Shown: positions 18,504-26,611, counted from the first letter of the stretch. The stretch: 64,000 bases of DNA from Clostridium sp. AWRP (GCF_004006395.2 NZ_CP029758.2:496001-560000); one strand, 5' to 3'. The notes: generated by a model from the sequence alone, not told the origin. A program made the numbers and translations.

Positions 18504-19883
18504 ATGAAAATAATAATTTTAGCAGGTGGAAGTGGGACAAGGCTGTGGCCCCTTAGCCGTGACAGATATCCAAAACAATTTATAAAATTACAAAGTCATA
18601 AACCATCCTTGTTCCAGGAAACCTTTAAGAGAAGTTTATTATTAGCACAATTAGATGATATATATGTAGTAACAAATGAAAAATATAAATTTTTAGTAAT
18701 GGGTTCTGTTGAAGAATTAGGTTATGAATATAGCGAATCTAATATAATTGTTGAACCTGAAGCTAAAAATACCCTTCCTGCAATTTATGCAGGTGTTCAT
18801 GAAATAGCTAAAAAGGGTAATGATACGGTAGTTGTTTTTCCTTCTGATCATATGATTGCAAAGGGTCAGGAATTTGCAAATATTATTAAAAAATCAGAAC
18901 CATTAACTAGAGATTCAATTATAACCTTCGGCATTAAACCGGATAATCCAAACACTGGATATGGATATATTGAACCCGGAAATAAAAAATTAAATGGTTA
19001 TGAAGTAAAAGAATTTAAAGAAAAACCGGAAGCTGAAATTGCTGCAACTTATGTTGATGAGGGCTACTATTGGAATGCAGGAATATTTATGTTCAACACT
19101 GATATTTTTATAAATGAAGTAAAACACTATGCTCCAAATATATATAATGCTTTTGAAAGCAGCAGTACTATAAAAGAAGCTTTTAGTAAAATAGATGAAA
19201 AAATTTCAATAGATTATGGTATTATGGAGAAAAGTAAAAATGTTGCTGTTGCACCTGTAGATATAGGCTGGAATGACCTTGGCAGCTTTGATTCTTTTTA
19301 TGAAGTCTTTGATAAGGATGAAAATAATAATATATCTGGTGAGGATAATATACTTATTGATTCAAAAGACAACTACATATATTCAGAAAAAGGCAAGATA
19401 GTAACAGCAGTAGGTGTCAATGATTTAATTGTAGTGGATAATAGGGATGCCTTGCTTATTTGCAAAAAAGATCAGTCACAAAAGGTAAAGAAAATTGTAC
19501 AATCCTTAAAAGAAAGAAATGACAGCAGAGTAGAATATCATGTGCAGGATTACAGGCCTTGGGGAAGTTATAAAGTTTTAGAAGAAGAGAAGAATTCATT
19601 TAAGATTAAAAGAATTAAAGTAAGCCAGGGTAAGAAGTTAAGCTACCAGATGCATTATCATAGGAGTGAGCATTGGATTGTTGTTAAAGGTATGGCCAAA
19701 ATGACAATAGATGATGTAGAAAAGCTGGTGCCTGCAGGAGAAAGTATTTTTATAAAACCTGGACAAAAGCATAGGCTTGAGAATCCAGGAAAGATACCTC
19801 TTGAGATCATTGAGGTTCAGATGGGTAATTATTTAGAGGAAGATGATATTGTAAGATTTGAAGATGATTATGGAAGAAAATAA
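18504..19883 (+). CDS. manC: Mannose-1-phosphate guanylyltransferase / mannose-6-phosphate isomerase, copy 1
   Basis: The protein makes GDP-mannose from GTP and mannose-1-phosphate and, through a C-terminal cupin, can interconvert fructose-6- and mannose-6-phosphate. The 459-residue protein has the pyrophosphorylase loop LAGGSGTRLWPLSRDRYPKQ at residues 6-25, FPSDHM, and the cupin motif QMHYHRSEHW with both metal histidines (384 and 386) present. I chose ATG 18504, which matches the start of the second copy and follows AAAGGA; TTG 18474 and ATG 18492 are in frame but poorly placed. It supplies Gmd and Fcl. A closely similar gene lies at 40.0 kb. Its terminator is the group II intron target. 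Confidence 0.93.
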   Translation: MKIIILAGGSGTRLWPLSRDRYPKQFIKLQSHKPSLFQETFKRSLLLAQLDDIYVVTNEKYKFLVMGSVEELGYEYSESNIIVEPEAKNTLPAIYAGVHEIAKKGNDTVVVFPSDHMIAKGQEFANIIKKSEPLTRDSIITFGIKPDNPNTGYGYIEPGNKKLNGYEVKEFKEKPEAEIAATYVDEGYYWNAGIFMFNTDIFINEVKHYAPNIYNAFESSSTIKEAFSKIDEKISIDYGIMEKSKNVAVAPVDIGWNDLGSFDSFYEVFDKDENNNISGEDNILIDSKDNYIYSEKGKIVTAVGVNDLIVVDNRDALLICKKDQSQKVKKIVQSLKERNDSRVEYHVQDYRPWGSYKVLEEEKNSFKIKRIKVSQGKKLSYQMHYHRSEHWIVVKGMAKMTIDDVEKLVPAGESIFIKPGQKHRLENPGKIPLEIIEVQMGNYLEEDDIVRFEDDYGRK

Positions 19884-19916
19884 GTTTAATAAAATGAATA
19901 TGTGAAGAAAGTAGTA

Positions 19917-19948
19917 AGCAGGGTAGAGTGATTTACCCTGCTTTTGTT
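19917..19948 (+). terminator. manC terminator, T-tail interrupted by a group II intron
   Basis: AGCAGGGTA at 19917-19925 pairs with TACCCTGCT at 19934-19942 around the loop GAGTGATT, then TTTGTT. The intron begins at 19949, and the run of T resumes at 21862 on its far side. The same hairpin with the same loop occurs after two other genes nearby (23319 and 24212). Confidence 0.85.
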
Positions 19949-21861
19949 GTGCGCCCAGCATGAATGCAATCTAAAGGGTGAAAGTCCCTAGCACGGGTTG
20001 ATAGTACCAAGTGCATAGCTTAAGACAAGGGTGTCCATGGTGACGTGGAATCTGAAGGAAGTCGGCGGCAAAACTCCGGTCTGACGGACAGAAATTACAT
20101 ATAAGGCATATGTCTGTGGGTGAGGTTGCAACACAAACTGAAGCCCTAAGCTATTCAAGACAGACGGTGTAAATGTAGCAGATAGATGGAGTGAAAGATT
20201 GGGTTCTTACCTGGGGAGGTCTGATAGGCATGTTATGGATATGAAATTAGAAATAATAACCTACGCAGTGATGTGTAGTTGAACTATTAGAAGTCAGCAG
20301 AGGTCATAGTACCACGCAGTATGCGTCGGCGTGGGAAGGACTGAACAATAGGAGGTTTTAGAATTTTGAAAGATACGAAGAATTATGATAAAAGCAGACA
20401 ACTTCATAAGAAAGGCTATCTACATGGAAAGAGAGTGGAACTCAAAAGCAATGTAGAAGTGCATAGTAATTCTTCTATGTCCAATAAAGGAAGAAACAAC
20501 GTCAATGAATACAGTAGTGATTTACTGGAGCGAATATTATCAAGAGATAACTTGAATATTGCTTATAAAAGAGTAAAAGCCAATAAAGGAAGTCATGGTA
20601 TTGATGGCATGACATTAGACGAACTTTTACAATACTTAAAAGAACATGGGCAGGAATTAAGGCAATCACTACATGAAGGAAAATATAAACCACAACCTGT
20701 CAGGAGGGTGGAAATTCCAAAGCCTGACGGAGGGAAGAGATTATTAGGAATACCTACTGTAGTAGACAGAGTTATTCAACAAGCTATTGCTCAAGTGCTA
20801 ATACCAATATATGAAAAGAAGTTTTCAGAAAATAGTTATGGTTTTAGACCGCAAAGAAGTGCGAAGCAAGCTGTTGAGAAATGCAGACAATATATAAATG
20901 CAGGTCATACATGGACTGTAGATATAGACCTTGCTAAATACTTTGATACGATAAATCACGATAAACTAATAAGACTACTATCTAAAGATATAGAAGATGG
21001 TAGAGTAATTTCTCTAATACGAAAATACCTGCAAAGTGGTGTAATGATAAATGGAGTAGTTATGAATACAGAAGAAGGTGCACCGCAATGTGGACCACTA
21101 TCTCCACTATTAAGCAACATAATGTTACATGAACTTGATGTAGAACTAACAAAGCGAAAGCTTTGTTTTTGCAGATATGCTGATGACTGTAATATATACT
21201 TAAAAAGCAAGAAAGCAGCAAATAGAGTAATGGAGAGCATTACAAAGTTTATTGAAGAAGAGTTAAAACTCAAAGTAAATAGAGAGAAAAGCACAGTAGA
21301 TAGACCTTGGAAACTTAAGTTTTTAGGATTTTCCTTTTATAGGGGTAAAGGTGAGTATAGAATAAGAATTCATGAGAAACCTTTGAACAAATTTAAAGCG
21401 AAACTTAAGAAATTAACTTCAAGAAGTAATGCAATGAATATGGAATATAGGTTTTTAAAATTAAAACAAGCAATAGTTGGATGGGTAAACTATTTTGCTA
21501 TCGCGGATATGAAAAGTATTCTTAAGAAGCTTGATGAATGGTTAAGGCGAAGGGTAAGAATGTGTTTTTGGAAACAATGGAAAAAGATTAAAACAAAACA
21601 CGATAATCTTGTAAAATTAGGAACACAAAATAATAAAGCATGGGAATTTGCTAACACAAGAAAAAGCTATTGGAGAACATCCAACAGCCCAATATTAGCT
21701 AAAACTTTAACCAATAGTTATCTAAAAGGAAAAGGATTAATCTCTATTTCTGAAATTTATTCATTAGTGCGTTAATTCCTATTGAACCGCCGTGTACTGA
21801 ACAGTATGCTCGGTGGTGTGAGAGGTCGCTGAATAAAATAATTATTCAGCTCCTACTCGAT
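19949..21861 (+). mobile_element. Group II intron with encoded maturase
   Basis: The 5' end GTGCGCCCAGCATG at 19949 fits the GUGYG consensus. About 400 bases of structured domain I-IV sequence follow, then the maturase gene (20366-21775). A domain V hairpin lies near 21783-21818 (GAACCGCCG pairing with CGGTGGT). Domain VI has the stem CTGAATA/TATTCAG, ending CTACTCGAT at 21861. The element is about 1.9 kb. It sits directly behind a terminator hairpin, the target type used by group IIC introns, and the maturase lacks an endonuclease domain, which also fits IIC. The class is inferred from these two points, not from a full RNA fold. Confidence 0.88.
20366..21775 (+). CDS. ltrA: Group II intron reverse transcriptase/maturase
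   Basis: The 469-residue protein binds its intron RNA, aids splicing and copies it into DNA. The reverse transcriptase domain spans about residues 70-330, with GYGFRP-like NSYGFRPQRSAKQA, the priming-site GPLSPLLSNI and catalytic YADD in FCRYADDCNIY. The maturase (X) domain covers about residues 350-460, with GWVNYFAIADM and RRRVRMCFWKQWKK. No HNH endonuclease follows, so target choice probably depends on DNA structure. TTG 20366 is preceded by AGGAGG at 20350-20355. The frame is intact and the catalytic residues are present, so the element may still be mobile. Confidence 0.95.
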   Translation: MKDTKNYDKSRQLHKKGYLHGKRVELKSNVEVHSNSSMSNKGRNNVNEYSSDLLERILSRDNLNIAYKRVKANKGSHGIDGMTLDELLQYLKEHGQELRQSLHEGKYKPQPVRRVEIPKPDGGKRLLGIPTVVDRVIQQAIAQVLIPIYEKKFSENSYGFRPQRSAKQAVEKCRQYINAGHTWTVDIDLAKYFDTINHDKLIRLLSKDIEDGRVISLIRKYLQSGVMINGVVMNTEEGAPQCGPLSPLLSNIMLHELDVELTKRKLCFCRYADDCNIYLKSKKAANRVMESITKFIEEELKLKVNREKSTVDRPWKLKFLGFSFYRGKGEYRIRIHEKPLNKFKAKLKKLTSRSNAMNMEYRFLKLKQAIVGWVNYFAIADMKSILKKLDEWLRRRVRMCFWKQWKKIKTKHDNLVKLGTQNNKAWEFANTRKSYWRTSNSPILAKTLTNSYLKGKGLISISEIYSLVR

Positions 21862-21986
21862 TTTTTTGCTATAAATGTAGAATTACAAAATAAAAAGTAA
21901 AACGATTTTTGTTGATTATAGTGTTAGAAAGTAATAGAATAAGTACTAGAAGGGTAGAATAAGTGTTAGAATGAGGAGAGAGGATA

Positions 21987-23315
21987 ATGGAATTTATAGA
22001 AAGTAGTAATGTAGAGCTAAAGGAAATTTATATATCAGATATAAAAAAAGAAGTTGTTGCATTTGCTAATACAAGGGGAGGAACAATTTATATAGGTATT
22101 GCAGATGATGGAAAGGTAATTGGATTAGAAAATTCCGATGAAATTATGCTGCAGGCAGGAAATGCTATTAGGGATGCTATCAAGCCTGATATTACATTAT
22201 TTGTTGATTATGACATAGAAATTATAGAAGATAAGAAAGTAATTAAAATATCTGTACAGAGAGGTGTTGACCGGCCTTATTATTTAGAAAAGAAAGGTTT
22301 AAAACCTTCTGGAGTTTATGTGCGTCAGGGAAGTGCTTCTGTACCTGCATCTCAAGATGCTATCAGGAAGATGATTAAAGAGACAGATGGAGATAATTAT
22401 GAAAAGGTTCGTTCCTTTAATCAGGATTTGACCTTTGAATATGCAGCTAATGAAATGAAAAAACGTAATTTGAAATTTAGTTATGCTCAGATGACTACTT
22501 TAGGACTTATCGGAGAAGATGGTTTATATACAAACCTTGGACTATTACTTTCTGACGAGTGTGTACATTCTATAAAAATTGCTTACTTTGAAGGCTCGGA
22601 TAAAAGTGTTTTTAAAGACCGTAGAGAATATTATGGCTCATTGTTAAAGCAGCTCTCTGATTCCTATGAATATATTGATTTATTAAATAAAACAAAGGCA
22701 ACTTTTGTGGGATTAGATAGAATTGATAAAAGAGATTATCCACCAGAAGCTATCCGTGAGGCGTTGTTAAATAGTATTGTACATAGAGAATACTCATTTA
22801 GTGGAAGTACACTTATTAATATTTATGATGATCGTATAGAATTTATATCTCTTGGTGGACTGGTTCCTGGATTATCAATTGAATCTATTATGCTTGGTGT
22901 GTCACAACCTAGAAATGAAAAGCTTGCAAATTTATTTTACCGCTTAAAACTCATTGAGGCATATGGTACAGGTATTGCCAAAATAGTATCAAGCTATAAA
23001 GAAAGCAGTATTCAGCCTACAATTAGGGCAGCAGATGGTGCATTTCAAGTTATACTTCCCAATTTAAATTATACATCTGATAAAGATAATATTGAGGAAG
23101 GGGCTGGAGCTTCCGGTTCTTATAATCCTCAGTTTCAGGCAATATTAGATGCGATGAGAAATCAGGGGAGTGTTACCAGACGTCAAGCACAAAATATATT
23201 GGGAGTAGGGCAATCTAGGACACTCAAAATTTTAAAGGAGATGACAGCAGAGAAGCTAATTTTACAAGTAGGAAAAGGCAAAAATGTAGAGTATCATCTG
23301 AATAAAGTAAAGTAG
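21987..23315 (+). CDS. AlbA_2/Schlafen-domain ATP-binding transcriptional regulator
   Basis: The 442-residue protein has an N-terminal AlbA_2 (Schlafen-like) DNA-binding domain (about residues 10-125, with VAFANTRGGTIYIGI). A GHKL-like C-terminal helicase-related ATP-binding module follows (about 240-345, with ALLNSIVHREY and AYGTGIAKI). A winged-helix stretch closes the protein (about 375-440). Such proteins are common accessory regulators near mobile elements and phage-defence genes; the target is unknown. GGAGAGAGG precedes ATG 21987. It is followed at once by a terminator identical in loop to the manC terminator and preceded by the intron's 3' end. Confidence 0.82.
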   Translation: MEFIESSNVELKEIYISDIKKEVVAFANTRGGTIYIGIADDGKVIGLENSDEIMLQAGNAIRDAIKPDITLFVDYDIEIIEDKKVIKISVQRGVDRPYYLEKKGLKPSGVYVRQGSASVPASQDAIRKMIKETDGDNYEKVRSFNQDLTFEYAANEMKKRNLKFSYAQMTTLGLIGEDGLYTNLGLLLSDECVHSIKIAYFEGSDKSVFKDRREYYGSLLKQLSDSYEYIDLLNKTKATFVGLDRIDKRDYPPEAIREALLNSIVHREYSFSGSTLINIYDDRIEFISLGGLVPGLSIESIMLGVSQPRNEKLANLFYRLKLIEAYGTGIAKIVSSYKESSIQPTIRAADGAFQVILPNLNYTSDKDNIEEGAGASGSYNPQFQAILDAMRNQGSVTRRQAQNILGVGQSRTLKILKEMTAEKLILQVGKGKNVEYHLNKVK

Positions 23316-23318
23316 TAA

Positions 23319-23347
23319 GCGGGGTAGAGTGATTTACCCTGTTTTTA
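23319..23347 (+). terminator. Terminator after the AlbA_2 gene, second copy of the shared hairpin
   Basis: CGGGGTA at 23320-23326 pairs with TACCCTG at 23335-23341 around GAGTGATT, then TTTTT. The preceding bases AAAGTAGTAAGC also match those before the manC terminator, so the shared block exceeds 30 bases. Confidence 0.85.
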
Positions 23348-23521
23348 ACTATTATATGCATTTTTATAAGTCAGAAATATTGCATTAAGAGATAAGCTAT
23401 AGGAAATTAATTCTATGGTTGATGTAAATATGAAGGTATGATAAACTATCTACGTACAATTTAATATAGTTGTGTGTGGGCAGCTGGTATTGCTATCCCT
23501 TTTAGGAGGGAGGTGATACAT

Positions 23522-23635
23522 ATGTACGAAATGTTTATAGTAGTTTTTGCTGCTCTATCATTTTTGGTAGCGTTGATAAATTTGATTATCGTACTTATAG
23601 ATAAACAGAGTTCTTGGTATCAGATGGAGTTTTAA
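23522..23635 (+). CDS. Putative holin-like (Hol_Tox-type) type I toxin, 37 residues
   Basis: A very strong ribosome binding site (GGAGGGAGGTGAT at 23505-23517) precedes ATG 23522. The peptide is a single membrane helix, FIVVFAALSFLVALINLIIV, followed by LIDKQSSWYQMEF. The short N-terminus (MYEM), one helix and LID-K exit match the holin-like small toxins of Firmicutes, which depolarise the membrane when their antisense RNA is absent. Translation is probably restrained: TCCCT and AGGGA flank the Shine-Dalgarno core, and a 13-bp stem covers the stop codon. An antisense transcript from a consensus promoter converges on its 3' region. Family assignment is by pattern, not by a search. Confidence 0.72.
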   Translation: MYEMFIVVFAALSFLVALINLIIVLIDKQSSWYQMEF

Positions 23636-23646
23636 CTCCATCTGAT
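23619..23646. repeat. Perfect stem-loop across the toxin stop codon
   Basis: ATCAGATGGAGTT pairs over 13 bases with AACTCCATCTGAT, with the TAA stop at 23633-23635 in the right arm. Such a stem could stabilise the toxin mRNA or slow termination of translation. Confidence 0.8.
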
Positions 23647-23736
23647 GCGTAGAAATCGTTATCCAGGGACGTAGTTGCTCGCAACGTAAACTTGGGAAAG
23701 TTGGAGTATTAGAGCAAGTAGTCATCGGATAAAATA

Positions 23737-23777
23737 AAAAAGTAGCCCACCCACGCAATTGGTATAGCTACTTTTTT
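23737..23777. terminator. Bidirectional terminator between toxin mRNA and antisense RNA
   Basis: AAAAAGTAGC at 23737-23746 pairs with GCTACTTTTTT at 23767-23777, with A-runs and T-runs on both sides, so it can stop transcription in either direction. In the minus direction it would end the proposed antisense RNA. Confidence 0.75.
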
Positions 23778-23828
23778 AAATAATTAAATTAGCGAAACTA
23801 GTTGCCTAAACAACTAGAATTGTATACT

Positions 23829-23855
23829 ACAGGGTGTCCCAACACCCTGTTTTTA
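23829..23855 (+). terminator. Terminator of the toxin message
   Basis: ACAGGGTGT at 23829-23837 pairs perfectly with ACACCCTGT at 23842-23850, loop CCCA, then TTTT. On the opposite strand the same stem forms the 5' hairpin of the proposed antisense RNA. Confidence 0.8.
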
Positions 23856-23876
23856 TTATGTCAATTTCTTAACTTA

Positions 23877-23904
23877 ATTATACAGTATGTATTTTTAAAG
23901 TCAA
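23877..23904 (-). promoter_or_regulatory. Consensus sigma-A promoter for the antisense RNA
   Basis: On the minus strand, TTGACT (23904-23899) is followed after 16 bases by TATAAT (23882-23877). Only one of twelve hexamer bases departs from consensus. It faces the toxin gene and has no reading frame downstream. Confidence 0.75.
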
Positions 23905-24035
23905 TAAGATGAATTTAAAAAATTTAGTGAATCGGTTTATATAACAAGAATGATAAGGGATATTTAGCTGACATGAGTATTCTATAAATAAATACAGTAT
24001 GATACAATGATATTATTAATATAGGTGGTGAAAAA

Positions 24036-24221
24036 ATGGATAATGAAATTTTAGATCTATTAAAAACTATCAACAATAAACTTGATGAACATACACAAAT
24101 ATTAAGATCTTTAGAGCATGCGAGTGAGATGCATAAAGTAGAAATAGATAAAGTTAATTATACTGCTGCAAAAATTGAAGGGGAAGTTAAAGGAATTAGA
24201 GAAGACCTCATAGCAGGGTAG
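24036..24221 (+). CDS. Small coiled-coil protein of unknown function, 61 residues
   Basis: AGGTGGTG stands 6 bases before ATG 24036, and an extended -10 (TGA-TACAAT) lies about 30 bases upstream. The sequence is charged, soluble and helical, with heptad-like hydrophobic spacing (ILDLLKTINNKLDEHTQIL), so it probably dimerises. I do not recognise a family beyond short clostridial coiled-coil proteins. The stop codon TAG at 24219-24221 lies inside the left arm of the terminator, so translation to the end would disturb hairpin formation. It may be the remnant of a longer protein. Confidence 0.6.
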   Translation: MDNEILDLLKTINNKLDEHTQILRSLEHASEMHKVEIDKVNYTAAKIEGEVKGIREDLIAG

Positions 24222-24247
24222 AGTGATTTACCCTGTTTTTATTTTTT
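24212..24247 (+). terminator. Terminator overlapping the stop of the 61-residue gene, third copy of the shared hairpin
   Basis: GCAGGGTA at 24213-24220 pairs with TACCCTG at 24229-24235 around the same GAGTGATT loop, then TTTTTATTTTTT. Confidence 0.85.
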
Positions 24248-24272
24248 ACTATATCCATCAGTTAGTGTGTAT

Positions 24273-24516
24273 TTTCTAACTTAAAAATCAACTTATGTAT
24301 AAAATATACTAACAAAATTGAAAACACTTTTAAAAACTTTTCTATAAGTCTTAGCGAGGCATTTTAGAAAATCTTAGGAGCTTAGATATGTTTGAGGTAC
24401 GAGTTTAGCTAAGCTTCTTAGATTTTCAAAATACCGAGCTTTAGACTTATTAAAGTTTTTAAGGTGATGAAATTTGTTAGTATATGGCTGATATAAGTTG
24501 ATTTTTTTGTTTAGAA
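24273..24516. repeat. 244-bp imperfect inverted repeat (fold-back, MITE-like)
   Basis: The ends are TTTCTAACTTAAAAATCAAC on the left and, inverted, TTCTAAACAAAAAAATCAAC on the right. The two halves can be aligned along nearly their whole length with roughly 80 percent complementarity (estimated by eye), meeting near 24395. No reading frame is present. Similar ends recur at 57401 and 57635. The rest of the 520-base gap to the next gene holds the promoter at 24660-24688 and no gene. Confidence 0.75.
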
Positions 24517-24659
24517 TTACTACTAATTGCTGGATATTTTTTTGTTTAAAATTGCATACTTTTCTAGACAAATTACGGTATATATCTACCCCAATTTAAC
24601 AAAAAATCATAGTTTAGTATTTTTTCATTAAACTTGACAGAACTGCTTATATTTTAAAC

Positions 24660-24688
24660 TTGTTTATACTCAAATATCACATTATTAT
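24660..24688 (+). promoter_or_regulatory. Candidate promoter of the second polysaccharide operon
   Basis: TTGTTT at 24660-24665 and TATTAT at 24683-24688 are separated by exactly 17 bases, with a leader of about 50 bases before the first gene. The -35 match is partial. Confidence 0.45.
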
Positions 24689-24743
24689 TATATATGAGGG
24701 GGTTATGTAGACCTAATTAATTAGAAAAGGTGGGGATTTTCCA

Positions 24744-25412
24744 TTGAATGGGCTGCAAATCGAATCTATTAAAATAGTGGTGAAAAGTATGGAAAAGTAT
24801 GAAAAAAGTGTCGGCTATCATTTCCTTAAGAGAATTATGGATATAATTTTCTCTTTTGTCGGAATTATTGCCTTTTTTCCGATTATGTTTGTAGTGGCAG
24901 TTGCAATTAAGCTTGATTCTAAAGGGCCAATTATATTTTCACAGGCTAGGGTGGGAAAAAACGGTAAAATTTTCAAAATGTACAAGCTAAGGTCTATGAC
25001 CCATGATGCAGAACAGCTTTTGGACAACCTTCAACATAAAAATGAAATGACAGGACCAATGTTTAAGATAAAAAAGGATCCAAGGATTACAAAGGTGGGA
25101 AGGTTTATAAGAAAAACTAGTCTTGATGAGCTTCCACAGTTGTTTAACGTGATTAAAGGTGAAATGTCACTGGTAGGTCCGAGACCTAATCTTCCGAAAG
25201 AAGTTGCAAAATTTACTTCTCAGCAAAAAGTTAAGCTTTTGGCAAAACCGGGGCTTACATGTTACTGGCAGGTTATGGGCAGAAGCAATGTTGATTTTGA
25301 AGAATGGATAAGACTGGATTTAAAGTATATAAAGGACAGGAGCACGCTTTTAGATATAAAGTTAATATTTAAAACTTTAGGTGTATTCTTTGGAGATAAA
25401 AATGCAAGTTAA
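24744..25412 (+). CDS. Undecaprenyl-phosphate sugar-phosphate transferase (initiating enzyme)
   Basis: The 222-residue bacterial sugar transferase moves a sugar-1-phosphate from a nucleotide sugar to undecaprenyl phosphate and so starts repeat-unit synthesis. One membrane segment (about residues 33-53, IMDIIFSFVGIIAFFPIMFVVAV) precedes the catalytic domain with KLDSKGPIIFSQARVG, KLRSM, TSLDELPQLFNVI, MSLVGPRP and KPGLTCYWQV. This is the short, monotopic form, not the long WbaP form. TTG 24744 follows AGGTGGGG at the right spacing. It heads the second cluster; no other initiating enzyme lies in the window, so it may serve both clusters. Confidence 0.92.
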   Translation: MNGLQIESIKIVVKSMEKYEKSVGYHFLKRIMDIIFSFVGIIAFFPIMFVVAVAIKLDSKGPIIFSQARVGKNGKIFKMYKLRSMTHDAEQLLDNLQHKNEMTGPMFKIKKDPRITKVGRFIRKTSLDELPQLFNVIKGEMSLVGPRPNLPKEVAKFTSQQKVKLLAKPGLTCYWQVMGRSNVDFEEWIRLDLKYIKDRSTLLDIKLIFKTLGVFFGDKNAS

Positions 25413-25456
25413 GAACTAAAAATATAAAATAAAATTTGCTAAGGTGGATACAAAAA

Positions 25457-26611
25457 ATGAAAAATATTTTTATTATAGGTTCAAAAGGCATACCTGCAAG
25501 ATATGGCGGTTTTGAGACATTTGTTGATAAACTTACTTTTCATAAAAAAAATATTGATATTAAGTATCATGTAGCATGTTTGGCAGAAGATGAAAAAGAG
25601 TTTGAATATAATAATGCACGATGCTTCAATGTTAAAGTAAAAAATATAGGAAGTGCTAGGGCCATTCTATATGATATAAAAGCGTTAAAAATGTCTGAAA
25701 AATATATAAAGAAAAATAATTTGAAAGATTCTATCATTTATATACTGGCTTGTAGAATAGGTCCTTTTTTAGCTTTTTATAAAAAAAAGTTAGAGAGGCA
25801 GGGCATTAAAGTATATGTCAACCCTGATGGACATGAATGGAAAAGGAGCAAGTGGAACAAAGCAGTAAAAGCATACTGGAAATATTCTGAAAGACTAATG
25901 GTAAGGCATGCAGATTTTTTAGTATGTGATTCACTTGGAATTGAAGAATATATAAAGGAAGAGTATAAAGCGTATAATCCTAATACTACATTTATAGCTT
26001 ATGGTGCAGATATCAAAGAATCAGCTTTATCAGATGATGACCCAAAGCTATTGAATTGGTTTTATAAAAATGGTATTAAATCTAAACAATACTATTTGAT
26101 TGTTGGAAGGTTTGTTCCTGAAAATAATTATGAAGTTATGATTAGAGAAATTATGGCATCAAAAACGGATAAAGATTTAGTTATTATAACAAATGTTGAA
26201 AAAAATAAGTTTTATGATGAGTTATTATTAAAAACCCACTTTGATAAAGATAAACGTATAAAGTTTGTTGGTACAGTTTATGATCAGGAGTTAATTAAGA
26301 AAATCAGAGAAAATGCCTACGCTTATATACATGGACATGAAGTAGGGGGAACAAACCCTTCTCTATTAGAAGCTTTAGCAAGTACTCAGTTAAATTTACT
26401 TGTAGATGTTAATTTTAATAGGGAAGTTGGCAGGGATGGAGCTATTTATTTTAAGAAAAGTAGTGGTGACTTATCAACCTTGATTAAAGAAATAGAGAGA
26501 TTGGATATAAATAACATTAATAAATTATCTGAAAATGCTAAAAATAGAATAATTAATAGTTACTCATGGAATAAGATTGTAAACGACTATGAAGAATTAT
26601 TTGGTATTTAG
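25457..26611 (+). CDS. Glycosyltransferase with DUF1972-type N-terminal domain (rhamnosyltransferase-like)
   Basis: The 384-residue GT-B protein begins with IIGSKGIPARYGGFETFVDK, the signature of the DUF1972 glycosyltransferases, several of which are annotated as rhamnosyltransferases. A dTDP-rhamnose pathway encoded downstream would supply that donor. The C-terminal half has YYLIVGRFVPENNYEVMI and HGHEVGGTNPSLLEALA with the conserved glutamates. AAGGTGGA precedes ATG 25457; an upstream in-frame TTG at 25436 lies before that site. It is followed by a hairpin. Confidence 0.87.
   Translation: MKNIFIIGSKGIPARYGGFETFVDKLTFHKKNIDIKYHVACLAEDEKEFEYNNARCFNVKVKNIGSARAILYDIKALKMSEKYIKKNNLKDSIIYILACRIGPFLAFYKKKLERQGIKVYVNPDGHEWKRSKWNKAVKAYWKYSERLMVRHADFLVCDSLGIEEYIKEEYKAYNPNTTFIAYGADIKESALSDDDPKLLNWFYKNGIKSKQYYLIVGRFVPENNYEVMIREIMASKTDKDLVIITNVEKNKFYDELLLKTHFDKDKRIKFVGTVYDQELIKKIRENAYAYIHGHEVGGTNPSLLEALASTQLNLLVDVNFNREVGRDGAIYFKKSSGDLSTLIKEIERLDINNINKLSENAKNRIINSYSWNKIVNDYEELFGI

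Larger units (their letters stand above)
23737..23870 (-). ncRNA. Candidate antitoxin antisense RNA
   Basis: A minus-strand promoter at 23877-23904 would start an RNA of about 130 bases near 23870, ending at the terminator 23737-23777. Along it lie the hairpin ACAGGGTGT/ACACCCTGT and a second hairpin CTAGTTG/CAACTAG, then the terminator stem. It would be complementary to the 3' untranslated part of the toxin message if that message reads to 23855. This matches the layout of txpA/RatA-type type I toxin-antitoxin loci. No open frame exists on it. Inferred from promoter, hairpins and position only. Confidence 0.6.

Noticed and set aside
23558..23758. 66-codon reverse-strand frame over the toxin region
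   Set aside because: It overlaps the toxin gene and the antisense terminator and has no ribosome binding site; the sequence pattern is better explained by RNA hairpins.
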